Origin: a virus
Strand: one strand, 5' to 3'
Virus record (IMG/VR): IMGVR_UViG_3300043673_000012
Span: 1-28,502 of that record
Length of the DNA: 28,502 nucleotides
Part shown: positions 5,498 through 12,965 of the stretch, piece after piece
Layout of the letters: the number at the start of each line of letters is the position of its first letter
Position numbering within the stretch: position 1 is the stretch's first letter
Notes under the pieces: model-generated
What the model was told of the DNA's origin: nothing
The model's input: the letters and a program-made list of their open reading frames with translations, nothing else
Databases searched by the model: none
Made by a program: the position numbers and the translations under genes

Positions 5498-5623
5498 ATG
5501 AATCCCACCGATCAGCAGCAGATTCCCGCGTATTCCCCCGAAGAAACTCAGGCCATTGAGAGCCTCGCGCGCCGCGCAGCTCTGGCCAACGGCCTCGCCT
5601 TCCTCATGCCCCAGGCGGAGTAA
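5498..5623 (+). CDS. first early microprotein
   Basis: 41 residues starting MNPTDQQQIPAYSPEETQAI, with a clear ATGGAGG site and about 35 bases of leader from the early promoter. The middle is a predicted amphipathic helix (ESLARRAALANGLAFL). It is the first product made after induction from this promoter; such proteins often act against host factors, but no family is recognised. Confidence 0.65.
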   Translation: MNPTDQQQIPAYSPEETQAIESLARRAALANGLAFLMPQAE

Positions 5624-5629
5624 GGGCCC

Positions 5630-5764
5630 ATGTACCAAGTCACCATCACCTGGTTCAACGGCACCACGCCGCTTCGCGCGATCGTCAGCAAAGAGACGCT
5701 GCGCGGCTTTCGTCTCGCATCGGTCAAAGACGCGGCCGTCAAGATCGTCAAGGTGCGCTCATGA
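5630..5764 (+). CDS. early microprotein, hypothetical
   Basis: 44 residues starting MYQVTITWFNGTTPLRAIVS, six bases after the previous stop. The pattern of alternating hydrophobic residues suggests a small beta-rich fold. Its stop overlaps the next ATG (ATGA). No family is recognised. Confidence 0.6.
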   Translation: MYQVTITWFNGTTPLRAIVSKETLRGFRLASVKDAAVKIVKVRS

Positions 5765-6063
5765 GCGTCGCGGTTTTCAACATGCACGCGAATTGGCGCG
5801 CTGAGCGTCCGTGGATAGTTCGCGACTTGATCAAGAAAGTCCGCGAGAGGGGCACCGCCGTGACCATAACGCCATACGCGCGCGATCGCGGCTTTCGCTC
5901 GTTCATTGTCAGTTGGTCCGCCGAAGGCTGCGAGGGCCATCTATACGTCGTGCGCATCCGCGCGCTGGCCAAAACTCGCGCCAAGCCGCGGCCGACATGC
6001 ACGTGCGATCCTGACTACGAAGGTCATGCAAAGCATTGTCCTTACGCGCCGGTGTCGGCATGA
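5761..6063 (+). CDS. hypothetical protein with Cys/His C-terminus
   Basis: 100 residues. It has a mixed alpha/beta N-terminal part, a basic region (RIRALAKTRAKPRP, about 66-79) and a C-terminal CTCDPDYEGHAKHCPY segment whose three Cys and two His could bind zinc. Coupled by ATGA overlaps on both sides. A nucleic-acid-binding role is possible from the basic and zinc-like segments; the family is unknown. Confidence 0.65.
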   Translation: MSVAVFNMHANWRAERPWIVRDLIKKVRERGTAVTITPYARDRGFRSFIVSWSAEGCEGHLYVVRIRALAKTRAKPRPTCTCDPDYEGHAKHCPYAPVSA

Positions 6064-6296
6064 AAGGCCGCACCGTCGGGGTAACGCTGTCGCTCGAGCA
6101 AGCGCAGGCCTTGCACTGGCTCGCGCGTCACCTGTGTTTCGAGGATGCGCTGCAGAGCACGCCGCCGCATCTCGGTAAGGACGTGCGCACCGAGCGCGCC
6201 TATGGAATCGTGCGCGCCGCGGCGGCGCTCGAGGAGCAGATCTCGGAAGCCGGCCAGCACGGCGATCGCTGGATGTACAGCGGTGTGCGCCCATGA
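6060..6296 (+). CDS. hypothetical early protein
   Basis: 78 residues from the ATG at 6060, which overlaps the preceding stop. An in-frame start 24 bases earlier would lie inside the previous gene and is less likely. It is largely helical (LSLEQAQALHWLARHLCFED) and resembles many uncharacterised small phage proteins. No function can be assigned. Confidence 0.6.
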   Translation: MKGRTVGVTLSLEQAQALHWLARHLCFEDALQSTPPHLGKDVRTERAYGIVRAAAALEEQISEAGQHGDRWMYSGVRP

Positions 6297-6385
6297 AGCG
6301 CGCGCTCGGAATCGCGATCGTCCTCTCCCTCATCCTCGCGCTCGGCTATTGCGTCGCGCGTGGCACGTACTTCCCCGGCCAATGA
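6293..6385 (+). CDS. tiny membrane or exported peptide
   Basis: 30 residues: MKRALGIAIVLSLILALGYC then VARGTYFPGQ. A basic start plus a hydrophobic run of about 16 residues gives either a single membrane anchor or a signal-like peptide; the Cys at 20 is preceded by LGY, not a good lipobox. ATGA overlaps on both sides support it as real despite its size. Confidence 0.55.
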   Translation: MKRALGIAIVLSLILALGYCVARGTYFPGQ

Positions 6386-6603
6386 GTACCTACAAACTTC
6401 CGTGCGGCTGCATCGTGCAGCGCCAGTCCGACAACGTCGAGCGCGTGATCCAGCAATGCGATTGCTGTCAAGCCGAATTCGAATCATCCGCAACGGCGCC
6501 GGCGCACCCGGCGGTGCAACGTTGCGGGAGTGCAGCGACTCATGATGGGCTGACATCGCCCGCGTCTGGCCCGGACGAAACTTCGCTGCAGGGCATTTCG
6601 TGA
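6382..6603 (+). CDS. small Cys-rich zinc-ribbon-like protein
   Basis: 73 residues starting MSTYKLPCGCIVQRQSDNVE. CGC at 8-10 and CDCC at 26-29 form a likely zinc-binding pair, like short phage zinc-ribbon proteins; the rest is Ser/Pro-rich and probably disordered. Coupled by ATGA to the preceding gene. Function unknown. Confidence 0.6.
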   Translation: MSTYKLPCGCIVQRQSDNVERVIQQCDCCQAEFESSATAPAHPAVQRCGSAATHDGLTSPASGPDETSLQGIS

Positions 6604-6800
6604 TGGCCTCGACCACGCCCAAGCTTGACGCGCCGGTCGCCGAGCTCACCACTGAGCTGCGCCATATCGATGCGCGCCTGACGCTCTCGGCGGATCTGGA
6701 TCCGGACAGCACATCGCTCGAATCAAAACTTCGCGCCACGCAGTTTCGCGCGCGCGTTCGACAAACCCTCAAGGAACTGGAGATTGCCAAATGCAAATGA
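6603..6800 (+). CDS. small helical hypothetical protein
   Basis: 65 residues from the ATG at 6603; a GTG one codon earlier overlaps the previous stop by GTGA and is equally possible. Mostly helical and charged (about residues 14-60), perhaps a coiled coil. It overlaps the next gene by 10 bases. No family recognised. Confidence 0.55.
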   Translation: MASTTPKLDAPVAELTTELRHIDARLTLSADLDPDSTSLESKLRATQFRARVRQTLKELEIAKCK

Positions 6801-7000
6801 TCTGTATCTCAGCCGCGCTCCTGGTCGCGGCCGTGCTCGCCTATTTCGCAGCCACCGCGTTCGCCAAGTGGGCGCTGCGCAGGTGGGATGCTCACGAGGT
6901 TTTCAGCCACGCGCGAAAGGTCGAGCGCGAGGCGAAACGGCGCGAGAGCGCGATGCGCCGATATTCGATGACAGATCTGCGCCCTGCGCGAAAGTCCTGA
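6791..7000 (+). CDS. small membrane-anchored protein
   Basis: 69 residues with an N-terminal membrane helix (about 3-27: ICISAALLVAAVLAYFAATA) and a long, very basic cytoplasmic tail (KVEREAKRRESAMRRYSM). A short untranslated gap of 42 bases follows before the annealase gene. The role is unknown; the basic tail could bind nucleic acid at the membrane. Confidence 0.6.
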   Translation: MQMICISAALLVAAVLAYFAATAFAKWALRRWDAHEVFSHARKVEREAKRRESAMRRYSMTDLRPARKS

Positions 7001-7042
7001 TAGAGCAGATTTCAGCTTTAAAAACCAGCTAGGGGAAAATTG

Positions 7043-7921
7043 ATGGCATCACAGCAGAAGAAATCAACGGAGCTCGCGCCGCGAGATCCTACGGGCACTC
7101 AAGTCGCGACCGTCGACGTCGGCCGATCGACCGGCCTGGTCGCACAGTTCGCCGCGAAGTACAGCATCGATGCGGACAAGATGCTGGAGACCTTGAAGCA
7201 GACCGCCTTCAAGCAGCGCCCGCCGAAGGGCGGCGGCGAGGCGAAAGTTGTCACCAATGAGCAGATGATGGCCCTGCTCGTGATTGCCAAGGAATACGGG
7301 CTAAACCCGTTCACGCGCGAGATCTACGCATTCCCGTCCGAGAATGGGATCGTGCCGATCATCGGTTTCGATGGGTGGGTGCGCCTCATCAATCTGCGCC
7401 CCGAGTTCGATTACATGGAGATTCGCACCGCTCCGGACGGCACCGATCAGGACGAGTATTTCGTCGAGGTCGAGATCAAGCGAAAGGATCGAAGCCGCCC
7501 CACGGTGGTTCGCGAGTACCTGAAGGAGTGCTATCGAGACACGAATCCGTGGAATGAAATGCCCAAGCGCATGACGCGCCACAAGGCGATCATCCAGTGC
7601 GGGCGCATCGCTTTCGGCTACGCCGGCGTGTTTGACCCGGACGATGCGGAGCGCGTGTATGCGAATGCTATCGATGTCACGCCGCGCGCCGGCAAGCCGG
7701 AAACCCGCGCGCCGCAGGCGAAGCAGATTCCCGTCTCCCAGGATCCGCCAGTCGAGCGGATAACGCTGGACCAGGCGACGATGCTCGCGGATAAGCTGAA
7801 AGAGGAAGGCGTTGGCTTAAGTCTGCTGCTCGCGAGGTTTGAGGTAAACAGCCTCGAGGAGCTGCCGCTCGCAAGTTACGAGGCCGCGATGGTGGTCATC
7901 GACCAGGCGAGCGCGGGGTAA
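7043..7921 (+). CDS. bet: Bet/RecT-family single-strand annealing protein
   Basis: 292 residues from an ATG with an AGGGGA site. The family signature is clear: a conserved core (KVVTNEQMMALLVIAKEYGL), NPFTREIYAFP, then GIVPIIGFDGWVRLI, RPEFDYMEI and a C-terminal RMTRHKAIIQCGRIAFG. Bet coats ssDNA ends made by a partner exonuclease and anneals them to complementary strands, driving phage recombination. The exonuclease gene starts directly after the stop. The C-terminal 80 residues look like a linker plus a small helical domain. Length is near the usual 260-300. Confidence 0.95.
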   Translation: MASQQKKSTELAPRDPTGTQVATVDVGRSTGLVAQFAAKYSIDADKMLETLKQTAFKQRPPKGGGEAKVVTNEQMMALLVIAKEYGLNPFTREIYAFPSENGIVPIIGFDGWVRLINLRPEFDYMEIRTAPDGTDQDEYFVEVEIKRKDRSRPTVVREYLKECYRDTNPWNEMPKRMTRHKAIIQCGRIAFGYAGVFDPDDAERVYANAIDVTPRAGKPETRAPQAKQIPVSQDPPVERITLDQATMLADKLKEEGVGLSLLLARFEVNSLEELPLASYEAAMVVIDQASAG

Positions 7922-8530
7922 ATGGTCAAAGCCTCGCTGTCCTTCGACGTCGAGACTCACACGTACCGTTATGGCGGGCGCGTGGTTCCGAGCGTCACTC
8001 AGGTCCTTCGCGCGATCGATAACTTCGATCGCGTGGATCCTGAGCTGCTCGAACGTTCGCGTAGGTTCGGCCAGCACGTCCACGCGGCGACGGATCTGTT
8101 CGATCGCGGGATTCTCGATGAGGAGAATCTCGACATCATGCTGGTGCCGCATCTGAACGCCTACAAGCTGTTTTTAAGCGAGACAGGTTTCGTCGTGACG
8201 CATTCGGAGCAGCAGATCTACAACGCTCGGCAGCGCTATGCCGGCACGCTCGATAAGCGCGGGACCTGGAAGGGATCGACCTGGCTGCTGGACCTCAAAA
8301 GCGGCGCTGTGCCGCGCGCGGTCGGCCTGCAGACGGCCGCATATCGCGAGGCGTGCGATGAGAAACCGAAGCGCCGCCTTTGCCTGCAGCTGAAGCGCAA
8401 CGCTTACAAATTAATCAAATGCGAGGAGGCGTCGGACTGGTCGTATTTCGTCAGTTATTTGAACGTCCACCGCTTCAATCATAGGGAAATCTTCAATGTC
8501 AGCGAAAACGAAACCAGCGCAGTCGCCTGA
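7922..8530 (+). CDS. PD-(D/E)XK exonuclease, partner of Bet
   Basis: 202 residues. A RecB-like nuclease core is visible: E96 (HSEQQIY), D111 in AGTLDKRG, D124-L-K126 in LLDLKSG, and a following Q137-x-x-x-Y141 helix typical of exonucleases. It fits the 5'-3' resection enzyme that feeds Bet, as lambda Exo feeds Beta. The N-terminal PSVTQVLR motif is shared with other phage RecB-like nucleases. It starts at the base after the bet stop and overlaps the next gene by 35 bases. Confidence 0.88.
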   Translation: MVKASLSFDVETHTYRYGGRVVPSVTQVLRAIDNFDRVDPELLERSRRFGQHVHAATDLFDRGILDEENLDIMLVPHLNAYKLFLSETGFVVTHSEQQIYNARQRYAGTLDKRGTWKGSTWLLDLKSGAVPRAVGLQTAAYREACDEKPKRRLCLQLKRNAYKLIKCEEASDWSYFVSYLNVHRFNHREIFNVSENETSAVA

Positions 8531-9335
8531 GCCCGCCGCGGCCGCGGTGGCAACTAACTTAGTGCACCTGTCGATCCCGACGCCGGCGGGCGATGAGGCC
8601 TCGGAATCCAATAAGGCGCTGATCTACGCCGAGGGGCTCGCAGTCGTTTCATCGTCGGATTCCGCCAAGGCCCAGGAAGTGCGCGCTCAGCTCAACACGC
8701 GGATCAAGACGCTGGACGATGCGCGTAAGACGCTCACTCGCCCGATCGATGCGGCCAAGAAGACCATCATGGATTTCTTCGCCGGTCCGATCGCGACGTT
8801 GACCAAGGCGAAGGGAATAGTTGATGCGAAGGTCATCGCGTGGGATGCAGAGCAGGAGAGGCTGCGAAGGATCGAGCAGGCCAGGCTCGACAAGATCGCC
8901 GAGGATGAGCGCAAGCGCCTGCAGGCGATCGCCGATGACGCCAAGCGAAAGGCAGACGCCGAGGCCGAGCAGCTGCGCAAAGACGCAGAGGCGGCCGCCG
9001 CGGCCGGTCGCGCCGAGGAGGCCCTCAAGCTGCAGGCTAAAGCGACGCGCGTCGAGGAGAAGGCGGATGCGAAAGTCGAGACTTTCGAGACGCGCGCCTC
9101 TTCCGTCGTCGCACCGATCGCGCAGGCGAATACGGCGCGCGTCGCCGGTACGCAGTTTCGCGATCACTACGAATTCGAGATCCTTGACGCCACCAAAATC
9201 AATGCCTCATTCATGACGCCGGATCTCGTGAAGATCGGCACGGTCGTCAAATCCTTAAAAGGCGAGGCGGTGGGCGTGGTCGGCGCCGGGCTCAAGGTGA
9301 CGAGCCGCAAGATCATGGCGAGCGGGCGCACGTGA
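8496..9335 (+). CDS. coiled-coil protein of the recombination cluster
   Basis: 279 residues. The N-terminal Ala/Pro-rich tail is followed by a very long charged Ala/Lys/Glu helix (about residues 50-205), clearly a coiled coil, then a compact C-terminal domain (about 215-275) beginning with TRASSVVAPIAQ. It overlaps the exonuclease gene by 35 bases. Similar coiled-coil proteins occur beside Bet/exonuclease pairs in other phages; the function is not established. It could scaffold the annealase or modulate host RecBCD, but that is guesswork. Confidence 0.75.
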   Translation: MSAKTKPAQSPEPAAAAVATNLVHLSIPTPAGDEASESNKALIYAEGLAVVSSSDSAKAQEVRAQLNTRIKTLDDARKTLTRPIDAAKKTIMDFFAGPIATLTKAKGIVDAKVIAWDAEQERLRRIEQARLDKIAEDERKRLQAIADDAKRKADAEAEQLRKDAEAAAAAGRAEEALKLQAKATRVEEKADAKVETFETRASSVVAPIAQANTARVAGTQFRDHYEFEILDATKINASFMTPDLVKIGTVVKSLKGEAVGVVGAGLKVTSRKIMASGRT

Positions 9336-10018
9336 GCGCCGTCATTCTCGACACCGAAACGACCGGCACGGGTGACGAAGACAAGATCATCGAGTTGGCG
9401 CATACGCAGATGCTGGCCACGCCGCGACCGCTCGATGATTTCAGCGAAGTGAATCACTTCGCCTATCGCTATTCGTGCGATCGCCCGATCAGCTTGGGCG
9501 CCATGGCGACGCATCACATCATTGAGGAGGACCTGCAGGGCTTCCCGCCGTTCATCGGATGGGATCCGGTCGCCGAGGGCATCGAGTACATCGTCGGCCA
9601 TAACGTCGATTTCGATTGGCGAATGCTCGGGAAACCGAACGTAAAGCGCATCTGCACGCTCGCTCTCGCGCGATCGCTTTGGCCGGCCGCTGACTCGCAT
9701 TCCTTGGGCGCTATGGTCTATCACCTGATGATCGACAAGCGCGACGCGCGCGACATGGTCAAGGGCGCGCATTCGGCCGTGGCCGATATCCGGATGATCT
9801 TCGACGTCCTGTTGCCCGAGATCCAGATCAAGCTGCTGCCGCGGGGTGCCACCTGGGCTGAGCTTTGGGAGATCTCCGAGAGCGCTCGGATCCCGAAGGT
9901 CATGCCATTCGGCAAGCACAAGGGCGTGCCGCTCGGCGACGTGCCGCCAGATTACAAGCGCTGGCTGCTCAATCAGCCGGACGTCGATCCCTATCTCGCA
10001 AAGGCATTGCGGGCTTAA
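9332..10018 (+). CDS. DnaQ-like 3'-5' exonuclease with C-terminal DUF3820-like domain
   Basis: 228 residues from a GTG that overlaps the previous stop (GTGA). The DEDDh exonuclease motifs are present: D7-x-E9 in DTETTG, H90-N-x-D93 in GHNVDFDW, and H147-x4-D152 in HSAVADIR. A separate C-terminal segment (191-215, FGKHKGVPLGDVP) matches the small domain often fused to phage and bacterial ExoX-like enzymes. It likely trims single-stranded DNA in recombination or repair alongside Bet. The csrA gene follows 18 bases after the stop. Confidence 0.9.
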   Translation: MSAVILDTETTGTGDEDKIIELAHTQMLATPRPLDDFSEVNHFAYRYSCDRPISLGAMATHHIIEEDLQGFPPFIGWDPVAEGIEYIVGHNVDFDWRMLGKPNVKRICTLALARSLWPAADSHSLGAMVYHLMIDKRDARDMVKGAHSAVADIRMIFDVLLPEIQIKLLPRGATWAELWEISESARIPKVMPFGKHKGVPLGDVPPDYKRWLLNQPDVDPYLAKALRA

Positions 10019-10033
10019 AAACCAAGGAGGTTT
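10019..10033 (+). promoter_or_regulatory. hairpin over the csrA ribosome-binding site, candidate CsrA target
   Basis: AAACC-AAGGA-GGTTT: a perfect five-base stem with a GGA-containing loop. CsrA binds GGA in hairpin loops, and the AAGGAGG ribosome-binding site spans the loop and the 3' stem. The hairpin lies directly between the exonuclease stop (TAA at 10016-10018) and the csrA ATG. Bound CsrA would block ribosomes, giving self-limiting translation. Confidence 0.7.
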
Positions 10034-10036
10034 CCT

Positions 10037-10213
10037 ATGTTGATTCTCACCAGGCGCGCCGGCGAGACGATCCGGATTGGCAAGGACGTCGAGATCACCG
10101 TCATGGCGATCAATGCGAGCCAGGTCCGCATCGGCGTCAAAGCGCCGCGGGACGTCGTCGTCGATCGCGAGGAAGTTGCGATCCGCAAAGAGAATGAGGT
10201 CAAGCAGGCGTGA
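10037..10213 (+). CDS. csrA: phage CsrA/RsmA RNA-binding regulator
   Basis: 58 residues, matching full-length CsrA over its core: [15 protein letters not shown], then [13 protein letters not shown] and VDREEVAIR. The RNA-contact residues L4, R6, V42 and R44 are kept; position 43 is Asp instead of the usual His. CsrA is a homodimer that binds GGA hairpins and controls translation and stability of host mRNAs for carbon metabolism, motility and biofilm. Unlike most genes of this operon it does not overlap its neighbour upstream and has a full AAGGAGG site. The following gene overlaps its stop. A phage copy may reset host expression during infection or lysogeny. Confidence 0.93.
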   Translation: MLILTRRAGETIRIGKDVEITVMAINASQVRIGVKAPRDVVVDREEVAIRKENEVKQA

Positions 10214-10419
10214 GCGCCGAATCAATCAACTGGATCGCTGTTGCCGAGGAGCTGCCGGACGCTGATACGACGGTCCTCGTCTTCGCGCCAGGCATGGGTG
10301 AACCTGTCTGGCTCGGATTCTATGACGGCGTTTACTGGTTCGGCGTCGACGCCGTCGAGTATGGCGATGAGCTGCCGGAAGTCACTCACTGGGCAGACAT
10401 GCCAGCTGGTCCGCGATGA
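10210..10419 (+). CDS. DUF551-family protein
   Basis: 69 residues from a GTG overlapping the csrA stop. The pattern [20 protein letters not shown], then WLGFYDG and [12 protein letters not shown], matches the DUF551 family of small phage and bacterial proteins, whose role is unknown. It is translationally coupled to csrA, so its output should follow csrA's. Confidence 0.78.
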   Translation: MSAESINWIAVAEELPDADTTVLVFAPGMGEPVWLGFYDGVYWFGVDAVEYGDELPEVTHWADMPAGPR

Positions 10420-10964
10420 ATCCCGCTGCCCGAGGTTTGCGTCCGATTTCGGAGCTCGGCTCATCGCGACCGCACGGCAATCGCCTGCGCTACATGGCAG
10501 GCTGCAAATGCTTTAAGTGCCGCCGATCGAACAGCGACTATGAACGAATTCGCCAGGCTGCGCGCCTCGCCGGCGATTGGAATGGCATCGTGGATGCCGG
10601 GCCGGCGCGGGCCCACCTTTTAAAGCTCTCGCGCGCCGGCGTCGGCCAATGGTCGGTGGTCGCGGCGACCGATATCGCGCGATCCATGATCCACGAAATC
10701 AAGAACGGCGACCGCCTGCGGATCCGCGCGAGGACCGAGCGCAAGATCTTAAGTGTAGGTCTCGATCAGCGCGCGGACCGCTCCTTCGTGCCGGCGAGAA
10801 AGGCTCTGCGGCTGATACGCCAACTGGTCGATGAAGGCTTCACGAAATCAGCGCTGGCCGCAAAGCTTGGCTACAAGACGCGCGCGATACAGCTTAAGCG
10901 TGGACGGATCACGGCGCGAAACGAGCAACGCATCATTGCGCTGCATAGGAAATTAACAACATGA
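10416..10964 (+). CDS. putative DNA-binding protein with Cys pair and helix-turn-helix regions
   Basis: 182 residues. The N-terminal segment HGNRLRYMAGCKCFKCRRSN (20-39) is a GCxCxxCR motif known from small phage and actinobacterial DNA-binding proteins. It is followed by two likely helix-turn-helix regions (about 85-115 and 128-165, the second with TKSALAAKLGYKTRAIQLKR). Very basic throughout. It may regulate transcription within the phage programme; the exact role is unknown. Confidence 0.7.
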   Translation: MNPAARGLRPISELGSSRPHGNRLRYMAGCKCFKCRRSNSDYERIRQAARLAGDWNGIVDAGPARAHLLKLSRAGVGQWSVVAATDIARSMIHEIKNGDRLRIRARTERKILSVGLDQRADRSFVPARKALRLIRQLVDEGFTKSALAAKLGYKTRAIQLKRGRITARNEQRIIALHRKLTT

Positions 10965-11047
10965 AAAGGCTGTTCTGCTGGCTGTTCGGCCACCGGCCCG
11001 GGAAATACGTAGTCACGCGCTGTCGGCGCTGCGGAGATTATCTGTGA
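10961..11047 (+). CDS. DUF1660-like tiny protein
   Basis: 28 residues: MKRLFCWLFGHRPGKYVVTR then CRRCGDYL. The LFGH, GKYVV and CxxC pattern resembles the short DUF1660 prophage family. ATGA overlap upstream and GTGA overlap downstream support it. Its one CxxC, with His11 and Cys6, could bind zinc. No function is known. Confidence 0.6.
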   Translation: MKRLFCWLFGHRPGKYVVTRCRRCGDYL

Positions 11048-12756
11048 GCTTTAAGTTTCCGCAGGGTGTGCTACTACAGCACACGGCCGTACTAGGCAAG
11101 ACCGGATCCGGCAAGACCTCAACCGCGAAACTCATGGTCGAGCAGGTCGTCGCTGGAGAGGCGCGCGTGTGCGTGCTCGATCCCATCAAATCCGACTGGT
11201 GGGGCTTAACCTCGAGCGCGGACGGCAAGCGCGCAGGCCTTCCCTTTCAGATCTTGGGCGGTCCCCGCGGGCACGTGCCGCTGCACAGCTCATCCGGCAA
11301 AGCTATTGGCGAGATCGTCGCGAGCGGCGCCCTGCCGCTCTCGATCATCGACATGGCGGATTTTGAGCCGGGCGGCCAGGCGAAATTCTTCGTCGACTTC
11401 GCGCCGACGCTGATCCGCAAGATGCGCGGGGTCGTTTACCTCGTTATCGAGGAGGCGCACCTATTCGCACCGAAAGAGCGATCGGGCATCGGCTCGGAAA
11501 ACATGTCAATCCATTGGGCGAAGACAATCGCCACGGCCGGCCGCTCGAAAGGGATCAGGCTTATCCTGGTCACGCAGCGCACGCAGGCCTTGCACAACGC
11601 ATTGCTCGGATCCTGCGAAACGATGATCGCGCATCGCATGTCGGCGCCGGCGGACCAAGAGCCGGTCGTCAAGTGGCTGAAAGCGAACACGGATAAGGCG
11701 ACGACCGAGAAGGTCGCGAGCTCGCTCTCCTCGATCCCGACCGGATCCGGCTGGCTCTGCAGCGGCGAGGAGAAGATCTTCGAGTTGGTCAAGTTCCCGC
11801 GGATCCACACTTACGATAATTCGGCGACGCCCACGGGCGACGCGGCGATCGGCGAGGTCAAGACCGCCTCGGTGGATCCGGAGAAGCTGCGCGCGATTAT
11901 CGGCGATGCGGTCAAAACGGCAGAGGCCAATGATCCAGCGGCTCTTAAGAAACAGATCGCGGAGCTGCAGCGGCAGAACAAGAATGCAAACGACCAGCTC
12001 GCCAAGTTGGGCGATTTGAAATTCTCGCCAGACGTCGATGCAATTCGCAAAGAGGAATGGCACAAGGGTTTGACGGCAGGACGCGCCGAGATCGTCGACC
12101 AACTGGAGGTCTATTACGGCTCGCTCGAATCCTGGTCAAAGGGGATGCCGCATCCTCCGGTGTTCAAGATCTCGGCAGCGCCGCCGATCAAGGCCCCACA
12201 CAGCGCGGCGCCCAAAGCGGGTTTAAACGGCTTAAAACAGGTTAAAACGGCTCCGGCAAAAGTCCCACACAACGGCGACGCGCGCATCAGCCGGCCGCAG
12301 CAAGTCATCCTCGACCAGCTCGCCGTCTTGAAGGATCGGGATATCTACCCGGCCTCGAGGGCGACGCTCGCCGCCTTTTGCAAGGTCAGCCCGTCGAGCA
12401 GCGGCTATGAGAAAAACTTAAGCACGCTGAAAACGATGGGCATGCTCGAATATCCCCGCCAGGGCGAGGTCGCATTCACTCATGAGGGCGAGGCCTCGGC
12501 CGCGGCGCCGTTCGACGATGGCACGCCGCCGGCGGACTTCTGGCTGGCGATAGTCAATGAGCCGAAGGCGAAGATCTTGCGCGCCCTCATCGATGAGCAC
12601 CCCACCGCCATGGCGCGCGTGGCGATCGCGCAGGGCGCCGAGGTCTCAGAGAACAGCTCGGGCTTTGAGAAGAACCTCTCGCAGCTGAAGACGCTCGGCG
12701 CGATCGAATATCCGATGTCAGGCGTCGTCGCGCTGACCAGGTACGTGATGCCATGA
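11044..12756 (+). CDS. HerA-like P-loop ATPase with duplicated winged-helix tail
   Basis: 570 residues. Walker A is GKTGSGKT (18-25), and Walker B lies in VVYLVIEEAHLF (130-141) with a double Glu. The later LILVTQRT is a sensor-like motif of the HerA/VirD4 group (DUF87). These hexameric motors translocate on duplex DNA. A coiled-coil linker follows at about residues 290-325. The C-terminus holds two copies of one winged-helix unit (about 418-480 and 505-567): SSGYEKNLSTLKTMGMLEYP in the first and SSGFEKNLSQLKTLGAIEYP in the second. There is no partner NurA-like nuclease next to it. It may move DNA in recombination, segregation or defence evasion. Confidence 0.85.
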   Translation: MSFKFPQGVLLQHTAVLGKTGSGKTSTAKLMVEQVVAGEARVCVLDPIKSDWWGLTSSADGKRAGLPFQILGGPRGHVPLHSSSGKAIGEIVASGALPLSIIDMADFEPGGQAKFFVDFAPTLIRKMRGVVYLVIEEAHLFAPKERSGIGSENMSIHWAKTIATAGRSKGIRLILVTQRTQALHNALLGSCETMIAHRMSAPADQEPVVKWLKANTDKATTEKVASSLSSIPTGSGWLCSGEEKIFELVKFPRIHTYDNSATPTGDAAIGEVKTASVDPEKLRAIIGDAVKTAEANDPAALKKQIAELQRQNKNANDQLAKLGDLKFSPDVDAIRKEEWHKGLTAGRAEIVDQLEVYYGSLESWSKGMPHPPVFKISAAPPIKAPHSAAPKAGLNGLKQVKTAPAKVPHNGDARISRPQQVILDQLAVLKDRDIYPASRATLAAFCKVSPSSSGYEKNLSTLKTMGMLEYPRQGEVAFTHEGEASAAAPFDDGTPPADFWLAIVNEPKAKILRALIDEHPTAMARVAIAQGAEVSENSSGFEKNLSQLKTLGAIEYPMSGVVALTRYVMP

Positions 12757-12965
12757 ACCTGATCGAAGGCATCCAAGCCGAATGCAACCGCATCCGCGAC
12801 GAATCTATCCCTGCCTATTCGGATCCGATGCTGAGAGGCGCTGGCGCCTTTGCAATCGCGATGATGAAAGCAGATATCACGATGGGCGAACAGGCGATAG
12901 CGAGCGGCGACGTCGTGCTCATGGTCAAGGTGCTGGAGCGGCTCAAATCTACGGGAAAGCTATGA
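12753..12965 (+). CDS. small hypothetical protein
   Basis: 70 residues starting MNLIEGIQAECNRIRDESIP, helical, coupled by ATGA to the ATPase gene and to the next gene. It has no recognised family. Its position suggests it could be a small partner of the ATPase. Confidence 0.6.
   Translation: MNLIEGIQAECNRIRDESIPAYSDPMLRGAGAFAIAMMKADITMGEQAIASGDVVLMVKVLERLKSTGKL

Noticed and set aside
8649-9167. Long minus-strand open frame opposite the coiled-coil gene
   Set aside because: It mirrors a low-complexity Ala/Lys/Glu helix; Leu/Arg-rich antisense frames are expected there.
9167-10225. A 352-codon open frame on the minus strand opposite the DnaQ-like and csrA genes
   Set aside because: The plus strand carries intact DEDDh and CsrA motifs; the minus frame is an Arg/Asp-rich shadow typical of high-G+C antisense frames.
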